Made by a program: the position numbers and the translations under genes. From Corbicula japonica (Eukaryota > Mollusca > Bivalvia > Venerida > Cyrenidae), in the NCBI GenBank assembly GCA_038501625.1, contig JAZAYU010000019.1, forward strand, positions 332,501 through 396,500: a DNA stretch of 64,000 nt. The letters run 5' to 3'. The notes under the pieces were generated by a model that was not told where the DNA came from, did not search any database, and saw only the letters and a program-made list of their open reading frames with translations. Below, in pieces: positions 18,627 to 29,739 of the stretch; positions within the stretch are counted from its first letter, which is position 1, and each line of letters starts with the position of its first letter.

Positions 18627-21600
18627 ATGGCTTTACAGTGCGAGCAATGCGAGGCGAATTTCTCTAAACTGAGTTTACTTATGCAACACAGGAGAGCTAG
18701 TAATCATTGGCGTAAATTTAATTGTCCAAGCTGCACAAAATCCTTTACAAGAAAGGATAACCTCGAACGTCATATCAAGAAGTACGGCGATGAAAGTAAC
18801 CATCACTGCCCCGAGTGCCTGCGAGTCTTCGCGCGAAGAGAAGCTTTAGACGAGCATTTCAATCGGCACCACGATCAGATAGGACGAGGAAACAAACGAA
18901 AGTCTAGTTCTAACTCGGAGACTGGAGCAATAAAACGTCTTAAAGAGAATGACGATATGACACGTTATTTTACCGTCACTAAAATCAGGGAACAACGTAT
19001 GCCTAAGTAACGCACGTCAGCCTCCGTCTACAAAGTTACCTTCCAAGACATAGAGGTGAAAGATGACGTGATGTCTGCTTTGAAGAAGTTATTTGATGCC
19101 ATATTCGGAAGGCTTACCAAAGATGCGAAGTTGGATGATCTATTGATGATGACGATTCAAAGTCCTTCCTTGGATTATCCAATACATATTCCAATTGGCA
19201 AAGTGTCGGAGTTAACAACTGAGCGGTTCATGGTGGAACTTGAAAGAGTGCTACAATCTAATGAAGAGTTCATTATTGACGAGTCACTGATATTCGAAGT
19301 TACTCACGTGGATATGCCAGACGGAGGATCGAGGAAAAGGTGTAAATTTGTAAACACGGGGAAATTTTTGGAGAACAAGAAATGTATCCTACGGATACAA
19401 AATGGCGACGATCTGTGCTGTGCTAGGGCCATCGTCACGGCCATTGCTAGAATTGACAAGCACACAAAGTGGAACAACATACGAAAAGGATATGAACCTC
19501 AGGGCAAATTGGCGAGCGAACTTTATGAGAAAGCTGGCGTGGTCATTGACAAATGCGGGATCGAGGATATAAAAAAAGTTTCAATACGTGTTGCCTGACT
19601 ACCAAATTCATGTGGTGTCCAAAGAGCATTTCAATGGAATCATCTTCTATGGACCTGATGCGAACAAGAAAATTTATTTGTACTATCACGACAATCACTA
19701 CGACGTTATAACCAGCATGTCGGCTTTTCTATCCAGAAACTATTACTGCACCAGATGTCAGAAAGGGTACGATCACAAAGAAGACCACAAATGTAATAAC
19801 GCATGTCATGCATGTCGTAAGGTTAATGACCAATTAGATGCTGATTGGATACAGTGTGATGTGTGTCATCGTGTTTTCAGAGGTTCAGAGTGCTTTGACC
19901 TTCACAAGAAAACTACACATAAGGGAAACTCCACCTGTAAAACCATCTACAGATGTTTGGACTGCGAGAAAACGGTCAACAAGACGCTAGATAAAAATCA
20001 TAAGTGCGGCCAGATCTACTGCAAACAATGCGAAGAGTTTTTCCCAGAAGCCCATAAATGTTGCATGAAACCAGAAGAGCCACAACTCCAGCAACCCATG
20101 TCCATTGAAGAAGAATTAATCAATGAAGAGGAAAATGCTAAAACTTTCATCTTCTTTGATTTTGAATGCATCCAGGATGATTTGATTCAGTGCGAAAATG
20201 GATACAAATCAGATCTTTACGGAAAATGTACAAATTGTTCAAAGTCAACCTGCGGTGCATATGAACATAAACCTAATCTGTGCGTAGCTCATAAGGTATG
20301 CACATTATGCATTGACAAGGAAGACTGTGAGGTTTGTCTTCAGCGTGAATATGTCTTTAAAGGAGAGGATACCTTGGAGAGTTTCTGTCAATGGTTGTTT
20401 TCCGAAGACAACTACCAAGCAACTGTTCTGTGTCATAATTTTCTAAGGTTACGACTCATACCTTATACTTCATTACCTGTACAGTCATGGTATAGTGCCT
20501 ACAGTCGTACCGAATGGTGCTAAGATAATGAGTTTGACCGTCCCGTCATGCAAGATAAAGATGATAGACTCTATCAATTGTTTACCTATGGCCTTGGCAA
20601 AATTACCTGGGAATGTTTGGCTTCAATGAACTCAAAAAGGGATATTTTCCTCATTTGTTCAATAGGAAAGAAAATCAAAGTGTAGTCAGAGATACCCTAC
20701 CGGATATTTCGTACTACTGTCCATATAGCACGAAACCTGAAGCCAGGCAGAATTTTGTGATATAGTATGAAGAGCATAAAAATGATCGCTTTGATTTGCA
20801 AGAAGAACTGTTGGGGTACTGCAGATCGGATGTGGATATTCTGAGACGGTGCTGTTTACAGTTTAGAGAGGATTTTATGCAAATTACGAGTATTGATCCC
20901 TTTGAGCGATGTATCACCATAGCATCTGTCTGCAACATGGTCTTTAGAACCAACTATCTCAAGCCTGGTAGCATAGGAATCATTCCTCATCACGGTTACA
21001 ATCCTGAACAAAAGCAATCAGTAAAGGCTTTGCAATGGATTATGTATTTGGCATACGTTCAAGGGCATAGAATCCAACATGCAAGAAATGGAGGAGAAAA
21101 AAGAATTGGACCGTATCTAGTAGATGGGTATTATGAAACGGAAACAGGACAGAAAGTGGTTTTAGAATTCCACGGCGACTTTTAGCACGGGAATCCAACT
21201 AAATTCTCTCGCAACACGGTCAATCCTGTCAATCAAATGACCATGGGGTAACTCTTTGACAAAACTCTCGGAAAGAGAAAGTATTTAGAAGATCTTGGTT
21301 ATACGTATAAATGCATCTGGGAGTCGGACTTTGACCAGCAATGCCTTGACAATCCTACTAGGAAAGCTTTCATAGAACAACTTGACATGGTGACACCCCT
21401 TTCACCTCGGGACGCGTTTTACGGCGGACGGACTGAAGCATACACCTTGTATAAAGAGGTTTCTGAAAAGACCATCGACTATTATGACGTGACACCTTTA
21501 TATCCATGGGTGAATAAAACAGGGAAAATCCCCTTAGGTCACCCTGAAATTATTACAGAAAATTTTGAGGTACTTGACAACAATGAAGGTCTAGTTAAAT

Positions 21601-22761
21601 GTAAAGTCCTTCCGCCCAAAGGTCTTTTCCATCCCGTCCTTCCTAGTAAAATGAATGGTAAACTGCTCTTTCATTTGTGTAAAACATGTGCAGAAAGAAA
21701 ACAACAAGATCTATGTACTCACACAGACGGCGAAAGGGCATTTGTAGGCACTTGGGTCATTGATGAGGTTAGAAAAGCTGTTTCCTTAGGATATAAGGTA
21801 GATCGTATCTATGAATAGTGGCATTTCAAAGAGATTTCTCGGTATGATCCAGAAACCAAGACCGGAGGTGTGTTTACAGAATATGTGAATACCTTTCTTA
21901 AACTCAAACAGGAAGCGAGTGGGTGGCCAGACTGGTGTAAGACTGACGAGGACAAACAGTAATACATTGAGTTGTATTATGAGCAGGAGGGTATACGTTT
22001 AGAATACAACAAAATTTGCAAGAATCCACGGTTACGGGCTTTGGCAAAACTCATGCTCAATTCATTCTGGGGGGAAGTTTGGGCAAAGGTCTAACATGTC
22101 TCAGGTAGAGTTTGTGGAAGACCCATCCACTTATTTCGACAAGTTGACATCAGACCAAGAGGAGGTTACTGCAGTCAACTTTGTGTCGGAAGATATGGTG
22201 GAAATGCGTTGGAAATACAAACATGACTTTGTGGAGGTCAACTCCAAAACCAATGTAGTCATTGCCGCTTTCACTACTGCTCAAGCCCGTCTGAAACTGT
22301 ATTCATATTGAGAACACCTTGGCCCAAGAGCTTTGTACGCAGACACGGACTCTGTGATATTCTCAACAAAAACCGGAGAATGGAAACCTGCTTTGGGTGA
22401 CTTTTTGGAGGACCTCACTGACGAAGTTCCCCATAACCAAATATTAACTTTCATAACAAGTGGGCCTACAAACTACGCATATCGAACCCAGCACCCTGAT
22501 AAAGAGGGTAATTACACCTCGTGCAAGGTCAGAGGGATCACGCTCAATTGCAAAAATATGCTTAATGATAATTTTGACGTTCTAAAGACACTAGTCACTG
22601 AACGTCCTAATGGAAGGGTATCGGTGATAGATGCTCACAAAATCACGAGAGACAGAGATTCTGCAAAACTATTATCTGTCTCTCAGCGCAAGGACTATAG
22701 GTTGGTGTTTGACAAACGAGTTCGTCGTGATCAAAACGTTTCTTATCCTTATGGTTACTAA
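18627..22761 (+). pseudogene. Polinton protein-primed DNA polymerase B (zinc-finger N-terminus), multiply broken
   Basis: Replicative family B DNA polymerase of the Polinton. The N-terminal ~127 residues carry C2H2 zinc fingers (CEQCEANFSKLSLLMQHR, CPSCTKSFTRKDNLERH, CPECLRVFARREALDEH). Next is the Polinton-specific N-terminal region, a Cys-rich segment (19720-20080) and 3'-5' exonuclease motifs: FFDFECIQ (Exo I), IDSINCLPMALAKLP region (Exo II) and YCRSDVDIL (Exo III). The polymerase motifs are DVTPLYPWVNKTG (A), KLMLNSFWG (B) and YADTDS (C), followed by KVRG. In-frame stops are at 19008, 20763, 21183, 21249, 21816, about 21960 and 22309. Frameshifts are near 19570 (A-run), 20440, 20610 and 22073 (one extra G after motif B). 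It is transcribed toward the right TIR. Confidence 0.93.
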
Positions 22762-22883
22762 TGCATAGAACAGTTGCTCGTAAACTATGTATTTTATACC
22801 TTTCATGAAATCTTCTTATGTATTTTCTTATGTATTATGTGCATGTATTTCTGTACATAACGCATAAATTTGTCTATATTTTC

Positions 22884-22985
22884 ACATGGGAAGTGGACAG
22901 AATATTTAAGACCCGAGGCAAAGGACAAAATAAACAGTACTTTGTGCGGTGGAAACACTTTCCTAAAAAGTTTAACAGTTGTTAA
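22884..22985 (+). pseudogene. Integrase chromodomain fragment carried in the right TIR
   Basis: Reads TWEVDRIFKTRGKGQN, then QYFVRWKHFPKKFNSC and TAA at 22983-22985. It is a copy, in opposite orientation, of the last ~33 codons of the integrase at the left end. It has no upstream integrase sequence, so it is simply the part of the gene that lies within the TIR. Its frame is intact, whereas the left copy carries substitutions and a frame break. Confidence 0.85.
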
Positions 22986-23878
22986 ACGCTGGTGACTTTC
23001 AATAATGCGTTCAATATGAACCTTTATGAATTGTAACACTTGTTTGATTAGTTGTCTTATATAAAACTATATCAATGGTTGTGTGTATACGTTAATGTAG
23101 ACTATTGTACATATATGTAAATAAAGTATATATAAAACGTTAAACTCGCGTTTTGTTTTAAACTGTTGTTTTGACTTAACTACCTGCCTCAACACTAGGC
23201 TATCAAAGGTCTGATTAACACCGAGTAAGTAGGCGGAGGGCTTTATATGTACCAGTAAATATATTACTTTTTGCTCCATGACTTTATCCAATTTTTAATA
23301 ACGGGCAATAAACATAATAGTCCATTTTAAACATAACCGTCCATTTCCCATTTAAGATGTTTAAATACTAACTGTTCGACTGTGAACACGAGGATAATGA
23401 CCCTGGAGTTCTTTTCACTGGGCACACTTACGGTTATAATAAAACGAAATCCGATACGGTTATTGTAATGGTCCGTTATGATATTCATACAATTATATAA
23501 ATAATAGAGGTTAAATTATTTCGAATCTGGGTGACTAACCTTCGGAATAAAGGTGAATGTAACCTAAAACCATTGACCGTGTCATAATAGATGACTCAAT
23601 AATTAAACTAGGATGGGACCGATAGGTTTCCGTAATACGATGCCACCCCATATTGCTCGTGCGCAGACATATGATACCCTCCCCATTGTGCGGACCACAG
23701 TCACGCGTCTAGCTCCAGGGCCGCAGGCAGATGACTCATAGGGAAATTAGGGTGGTGCTGATGACATCATTGGTTTCCGTAATGCGATGCCACCCCCATT
23801 GTTCGTGCTCGGTCGTATGATACCCTCCCCATTGTTTGTGCTCGGTCATATGATACCTTCCCCATTGTTCGTGTGCAG
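22884..23878 (-). repeat. Polinton right terminal inverted repeat
   Basis: Inverted copy of 13903-14757 and slightly longer, because the outer CCCCATTGTTCGTGCTCGGT unit is present in extra copies (about 23640-23878). Ends CCCCATTGTTCGTGTGCAG. Confidence 0.85.
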
Positions 23879-24665
23879 ATCTTCAAAGATGGCCATTGAC
23901 GGCAGTTTTTGGACATGACGTCAAAAGAACCGTAACTGAATGTTTTCTGCTGTAACTTTGATGTCTTTCGGATGTTCCGTTTTCTGTTTTAATAATATTG
24001 TGCAGAATCAAATTCTCTTTCCACTGATGTAACTTTCATGAGTTTTCACCAAAGATTTACGCGCGACGTCGCCGAAAAGCGTCGTTTCGACCTGAAAAAT
24101 GACGTAGAGTTTCACTTAAGTTTCGTCGCTTGTTTCGGAATTGCGAAAAATCTGATCAATAAAATTTTGATTTTTTAGCATAATTCATTTGTAAAGTTTA
24201 TTTTGAAAATGTTTGACAAATAAAAAAGGGGGGTCACCGAATTCGTTTTTGCGTTATTATGTTCACCTTTACCCCTATCCCCCTAATTTTAACGACACAA
24301 TAAAACCTTTCGATTAGATGATCTTAAAGAAAAGATTTTATCCTGCGACCACTTATACCGGAGTTATGTCCCTTTGTTACTAATGTTGTTGGAGCAGTGG
24401 GGGAATCATTGTCCGAGGACACGTTCTTGTTTACGTATTTTCTTCATTTAGTTTGATGACACACAACTCAACTGATTTAACAATTATCAATATCAAACTT
24501 TTAAATATCTTAATTGTAACCATTTATGTATTAGGGGACATTAAAGAAACGGGTATGCAACGAACTGAAAAGTTTAAATATTTTTCAAGAGGTTGTCCGC
24601 ATTATTGGAATCAGTATTAATTGCATAGACATTTTAAACGTGAGCACAGAAATGAAATAATTTTT
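23879..24665. other. Non-coding stretch with inverted copy of the GTGTCCTCGGACAC repeat
   Basis: No gene seen. About 24290-24425 is the inverted, diverged copy of the repeat at 12877-13130. The rest is unremarkable AT-rich intron sequence. Confidence 0.5.
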
Positions 24666-25775
24666 GTGTCGCCTGCGATAGCAGGTAGACACATAGGGAT
24701 CATTTTGCGACTTAAACATGCAACTTAATGTTGCCTATACTTTGAACTTAGTACTTAGAAAGTACTTGCCCTAATCACTTCATACTTTGAATATATCATC
24801 AGCATGAACAAAGCCATCTGTGACAGCAAGAATGATAACTCCAGTTTCAATAGTTTTTAAGTTGTGCCCCTTTCAAATAAAACTTAAACATGAAACTTCA
24901 TGTTGCTCATAACTTTGAAAGTACTTGTCCTTTTTACTTAAAACTTGTAATACGATATCATCTTCAGAAACAACAACATCGGTTACAACAAGAATCATAA
25001 CTTCTGTTAGAATATTTTTTGAGTTTTGACCCTGTCAAATGCAATTTTAACACGGAACTTTATGTGACATTAACTTTTAAAGTACTTGTTCACTTAATAT
25101 TCAGAATATATCATCTTCATGAACAACGTCATCACTAACAACAAGAATGATAACTCCTGTTTGACTTTTTTATGACTTATGTCCCTTTCACATGAAACTT
25201 TAACATGAAAATTTATGTTGCCTATATTTTTTAAAAGTACTTGTGTTATTTACATAATACTTGAAACATTTCATCTTCATGAACAACAACATCGGTTACA
25301 ACAACAAAACTCCTGTTTTACTATTTTTGAGTTATGTCCCTTTCAAATGAAACCTTATATTGCATATAACTTTGAAAGTAATACTTGGAATATATCCTCT
25401 GCATGAAAAACGACATTGGTGACAAAAAGAATGAAAACTCCTTTTTGAATATTTTATGAGTTATGCCCCTTTCAAATGCAACTTTAACATGAAACATAAT
25501 GTTGCCTGTAAAATTGAAAGTACTTGTTCAGTTTACAAAATTCTTTGAATATTTCATCTGCATGTACATACCAATTGGTGAAGAGTGATAACTCAGGTTT
25601 CACCATTTTTAGTTACTCCCCTTTCAAATGCAATTGAGGTGACTCATGTGTTCTGTGGTGTAGTATTGAAAATCAACGAATAAAAACATTTTATTATATA
25701 TGATTAAACATGGGCCCACATTTCAACTTTTTGCAAGCAGGCGACACATGTGTTTCGCGGAACACAACATTCTAG
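24666..25775 (+). mobile_element. Helitron-like non-autonomous element with degenerate tandem core
   Basis: Starts with a hairpin (TGTCGCCTGC...GCAGGTAGACA). The core has about seven diverged copies of a ~130-178-bp unit (CTTTAACATGAAACTTTATGTTGCC...GAAAGTACTTG...TTCATCTTCATGAACAACAACATCGG). The end is GCAGGCGACACATGTGTTTCGCGGAACACAACATTCTAG in two blocks, that is, a small hairpin followed by CTAG. A 3' hairpin plus CTRR is typical of Helitrons. No protein is encoded, so it would need helicase from elsewhere. Confidence 0.6.
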
Positions 25776-26324
25776 TTTAAAATCAGTTTACTAGTTGCTG
25801 AGATCTGGTCAGTTTAATGATGATCTACATAATTATATGCTTGGGTAATATTTATGTGATCAATGACGTCATTAATCTACGTTCACAAATCAATTTATTT
25901 TTATTTTTTATTACAGATTTTTTTTCTTTATAAAAGAAATTCAAAGAAATATTTCAAATAACGTAATTAACCACCAACATTATTTCGCTAACGACTCGAT
26001 GTTTCATTTTGGGATTTTCTTAATTGAGTAAATATATTAAATATATTTCGTGCAAAATAATAGATGATGCAGCTGTTCATCATTCAAAATGGCTGCATCC
26101 AAAAGCAACTTCAAATAGCCGTATTTCAGTTATTTTTGTCTGGATTTCAACATTATTTCACTGATTTAAGAAAAATATGTAAATCCTTGCAATAACATAA
26201 ATGCCTCTTTTACCCAATATTAGGCCTTTGTGAATCTAGTTCGTAGGTTGTGATATTCCGGAATAACGATTATATCCCTTTACATAAGTTCCATCTGAGA
26301 TATGAATTTCTTCGTTGGTTCTAG
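25776..26324. other. Intronic AT-rich sequence
   Basis: Between the Helitron-like element and the EGF exon. It contains the pyrimidine/branch region before the acceptor at 26323-26324. No gene is visible. Confidence 0.5.
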
Positions 26325-26600
26325 GGTGTCGCCAAGGATATTTTAGTTACTCGTATTCGGGTCAACATTGTTCTGAATGCCTCTGCAAATCTGTGAACAC
26401 GCAGTCATGCGACGTCATCTCGGGTGAATGCACCTGTAAACAAGGCTGGTCCGGAATAACATGCAGTGACGATACGGACGAATGTAAGAGTAAGACAGCA
26501 TCGAATCCATGCAAGGACCCGTCCACGTGTGTGAACACTGCAGGCTCATATTTCTGTCAATGCCCAGTAGGGATGTACATGAATGGTGATGATTGTGAAG
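26325..26600 (+). CDS. Receptor gene exon B: laminin-type EGF plus calcium-binding EGF
   Basis: 276-bp symmetric phase 1-1 exon (acceptor GTTCTAG, donor GTGAAG|GTAACA) encoding 92 residues outside the cell. First unit: CLCKSVNTQSCDVISGECTC...GWSG in laminin-EGF/MEGF spacing. Second unit: a calcium-binding EGF with DTDEC, the hydroxylation consensus CVNTAGSYFC, and a final MNGDDC. EGF repeats of this kind occur in adhesion and engulfment receptors (MEGF10/Draper/CED-1 group and others), but with only two repeats seen here the family is not certain. The exon joins in frame to exon A (13223-13398) and to the transmembrane exon at 40780. Confidence 0.85.
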
Positions 26601-27553
26601 GTAACAATTATCTTCAGTTGTGTTAGTTTGTTTCATCTAACCATTTGAACTCAATAAATACTTTTGTTGAAAGACCCAGGCAAATAGCTGCTACTCATAT
26701 TTAGCGATACGCTGTCATTATAAGCTTATGCTTACTTCATTTCTTAAGTTCTTTTTTCTGGATACTGGAATTTGTCGGTCCCTGTTCAAATCTAACTTAA
26801 AACACGTATTGTGCAAAGCCAGCTGATAATGTATCAATGTAATTCTAAAAACACAGTAGGTTACATTTCGCACGAACTCACAGATGAGGAGAAATAAAAA
26901 CATTTAAAACGTTAAAACAATTCAGTCAAAAAGGTTGTACGGCCAATAAGATTAAAAATACCAGATTACTAACTGAATACAGTTAATAGTTCACACTGAA
27001 TAACAACGGATGAAAAGTATTGTCAAAAAGATTTTCTAGCCCGTTGGTATAAATTCTATATCAACTTCAAAAAATCCTTAACAATTTTTAAATTTCCCTA
27101 GCTGTTTTACATGCAAAACTTTAATTTAGCTAGCCTCTTTTGTTGTTGATCGTTAAGTTTGTCGACGACTTTCTGAACAATTTTTGAAGCGTGAGTTACT
27201 AAATATGAATGAAAACAGATGAGCATGGCATCAAAAGCGGTAAAAATATGTGTTCGTTGTGTTTTATGTCCAAACGATATTTATGAATGTTGACTATAAC
27301 AAAAACTTTAGTTAATGTCACGTAATAACTGTTTTTCTGGACGAATTATGGGTCATGTATTATATTTATTTTAACTATTAATAGATGATGTTTAATATGA
27401 ACATCTAGTTTGACCCAAGAGTGATAAGAGGGTTACTAAACAAGTTCAGAAAAGATGTTGTTTTGGTAAATACGTGATTTTTGTTACTTATGCATTCAAA
27501 ATTATTGTTTTTGAAATAACATGTATTATTATGAACGTTTTCATTGGTAGAAA
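26601..27553. other. Intronic sequence, nothing recognised
   Basis: AT-rich, short spurious ORFs only. Confidence 0.5.
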
Positions 27554-27585
27554 CAGTACTGAAAATCAAGAAATTGACATTTTTT

Positions 27586-27820
27586 GCGTTTCCACTCCGT
27601 TTCATTTCCATTTCAATTGGCAACGTTTTCCGCTGCGTTTCCATTCCGTTTCCGTTGCGTTTCCATTCCGTTTCCATTTCGATTAAAACGATTTCAACGC
27701 TGCGTTTCCAGCGTTTGTTCTTTTCTAGCGTTTTTTCCGTTTCAAGCGTTTCTTCCGTTCCTAGCGTTTCCAGCATTCCATTTTCGCTTCCGTGCGTTTT
27801 TACCGTTTCCACGGTTAAAT
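27586..27820 (+). repeat. GCGTTTCC-rich degenerate array (left)
   Basis: Irregular repeats of GCGTTTCCATTCCGTTTCC with variants (AGCGTTTCTTCCGTT). All frames stay open through it, which produces false ORFs rich in F, S and R. Confidence 0.85.
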
Positions 27821-29739
27821 ATTTTCGTTCAACAAATTTCAGTTGTTAATGTCGAAACATGTAGATTTCTATTAAATGGAATAAAATTAGGCGAGAAACT
27901 TCTGACTGGCGTTGAAAAATTGGCATTACCATGTTTGCACCAAGACTATGCGGTGAATGCGATCCGATCCGGCGAAGGAAAACAATTAGAACTTTTCGAT
28001 GTAAATGTGGCAAATTTAATGTTTCTGGGACAGCTTAGATAGGATACATTTATAGAAACTATAAAGCCCTTAGTAGGATTTGCTTGAATTCTCTAATAGC
28101 GGTATTCATTCGCTCTTGCTTTTGATATAGTTTTTTTTTAAAGAAGAGTCTAAATAAGAATGTCACAATGCACATGTAAATTCCCTAAAATTTCGATAAT
28201 TTATCTGCCTCTGGCAAATGTTGCCATGGCAATTATCAGTGAGATCTACATCTTATAGGTAATAAAATTGTCAAACCACTTACAAAGACTTATAGACGGT
28301 TAATTATGAAATTAGGTATAAAACTGAATTTGACAAAAAAACTTTAGAATTATTAATTTGTAAATTTAAAAACAACTACGTTGTTATAAAATTTACAGAA
28401 GATTATCATTTTTGTTGGCGACCCTATTTCAGCAAGATAGCATTACCACTGCACGTATGTCAAGTCAGAATAAATAAATTTACTGAATTATTTAGCATCA
28501 GTTTGCATTGGTAATTTTGGGTGATTTTAAACATTTTATATCAGAATAATGTTAATCACTCAAGAACGATATAGTTTAAGATTCATATTAAGTTCGCGCA
28601 AATTCCCTGCGCGGGGCACACGTGCGTGTACATGACTCTAGCTGACCCCAGGATTGAAGTGATTAAAGAACATTGTCTGCACGATAATCATGCCTTAGAG
28701 TGTATTTACTATTGTATTTCTAACAGCACTGTAAAAGTTATGGTCTTATGAAGATTTTACATTATTGAGAAAAAAAATTAAAGCGAAACATCTTATTCAG
28801 TAGGTGCTAAAATATTTAGCTCCAGTGATGTAACCCCACGTGCGTTTTGACACGACTGATATCTATCTTTCGCTATTCACGGGACATTAATTTCAATGCA
28901 CTTCATATTAATTTAAATATCTGAGTAAAATGCTAGTGCGATGAGCTATCGTTGCGTTTTGTTTTGTTTTTGAAGCATGCATGAGTATTCGAAAAGTAGC
29001 TTGTTTAGGAACGGAAACTTTAGAAACAAATATTTTATTTAATTACGCCCATTTAAATAAAGTGTTGCAATACTACAAATTGACTAAGCTTTCTAGAGTT
29101 GCATTGGGTATTTGTTCAGTATAAACAGAAAAAAAAATCGTATAATGTCCACGGGAGGTAACCTCTTCTTGACTAACGGGAAAGTGCCTACTGTTGATAA
29201 TTCAAAGGGAGATCACTTTTTCCAAACTTGCTATTGTTGAATAATTATATTAAGACGAAACGCAGCTTGTAATAAATATTGGAACAGACATCGTATTAAA
29301 TGTTGTATTTTGCGTGTGCCGTACACTTATTTGGAAACTTAATATAAACAACAAGATCAGCAATAAATAACAACATATCACTCTACTGGTCAAAGATCAC
29401 CGCCAGTGAAATCTAATGTAAAAGATCGTACATTATTTTAATTTTTGATAATTGAGAGCCTTTTCAGTGCAGAAAAGATTCGACAAAATCTTAATTTAAA
29501 ACGTTCAGTTTTAAAATAGGAATTTAAATTGTTGTGATCTTTGTTCAATAATTGAATGTTGAAAGCAATATTTTCTATCTGCGACCGAGAAAATGCATAA
29601 TTCTTATCGCAAGCATCGTGTCATTCATGCGAATCTTTCTTAGACAAAAACTAAAACAGAACACAAATACAACTCACGACGAAACCTTTTACATGCTTCG
29701 CGCAAGAAGCGTTCATCTCGTGCAAATCATGTCTTTTTT

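Larger units (their letters stand above)
13903..23878. mobile_element. Polinton/Maverick DNA transposon (decayed, ~10 kb)
   Basis: Self-synthesising, virus-like DNA transposon bounded by long inverted repeats (13903-14757 and 22884-23878). Gene content: integrase and fused packaging ATPase on the left arm (-), protein-primed family B DNA polymerase on the right arm (+), transcribed divergently from the centre. Polintons normally span 15-20 kb and also encode adenovirus-like protease and major/minor capsid proteins; none of these is recognisable here, so this copy is internally deleted or belongs to a capsid-less form. Every gene carries frameshifts or stops. The insertion lies in an intron of the EGF receptor gene, which may have tolerated it for that reason. 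No target-site duplication was identified at the approximate ends. Confidence 0.9.

Noticed and set aside
27405..28042. Overlapping ORFs rich in F, S, R, T and E near 27.4-28.0 kb
   Set aside because: All derive from the GCGTTTCC array read in different frames and strands.
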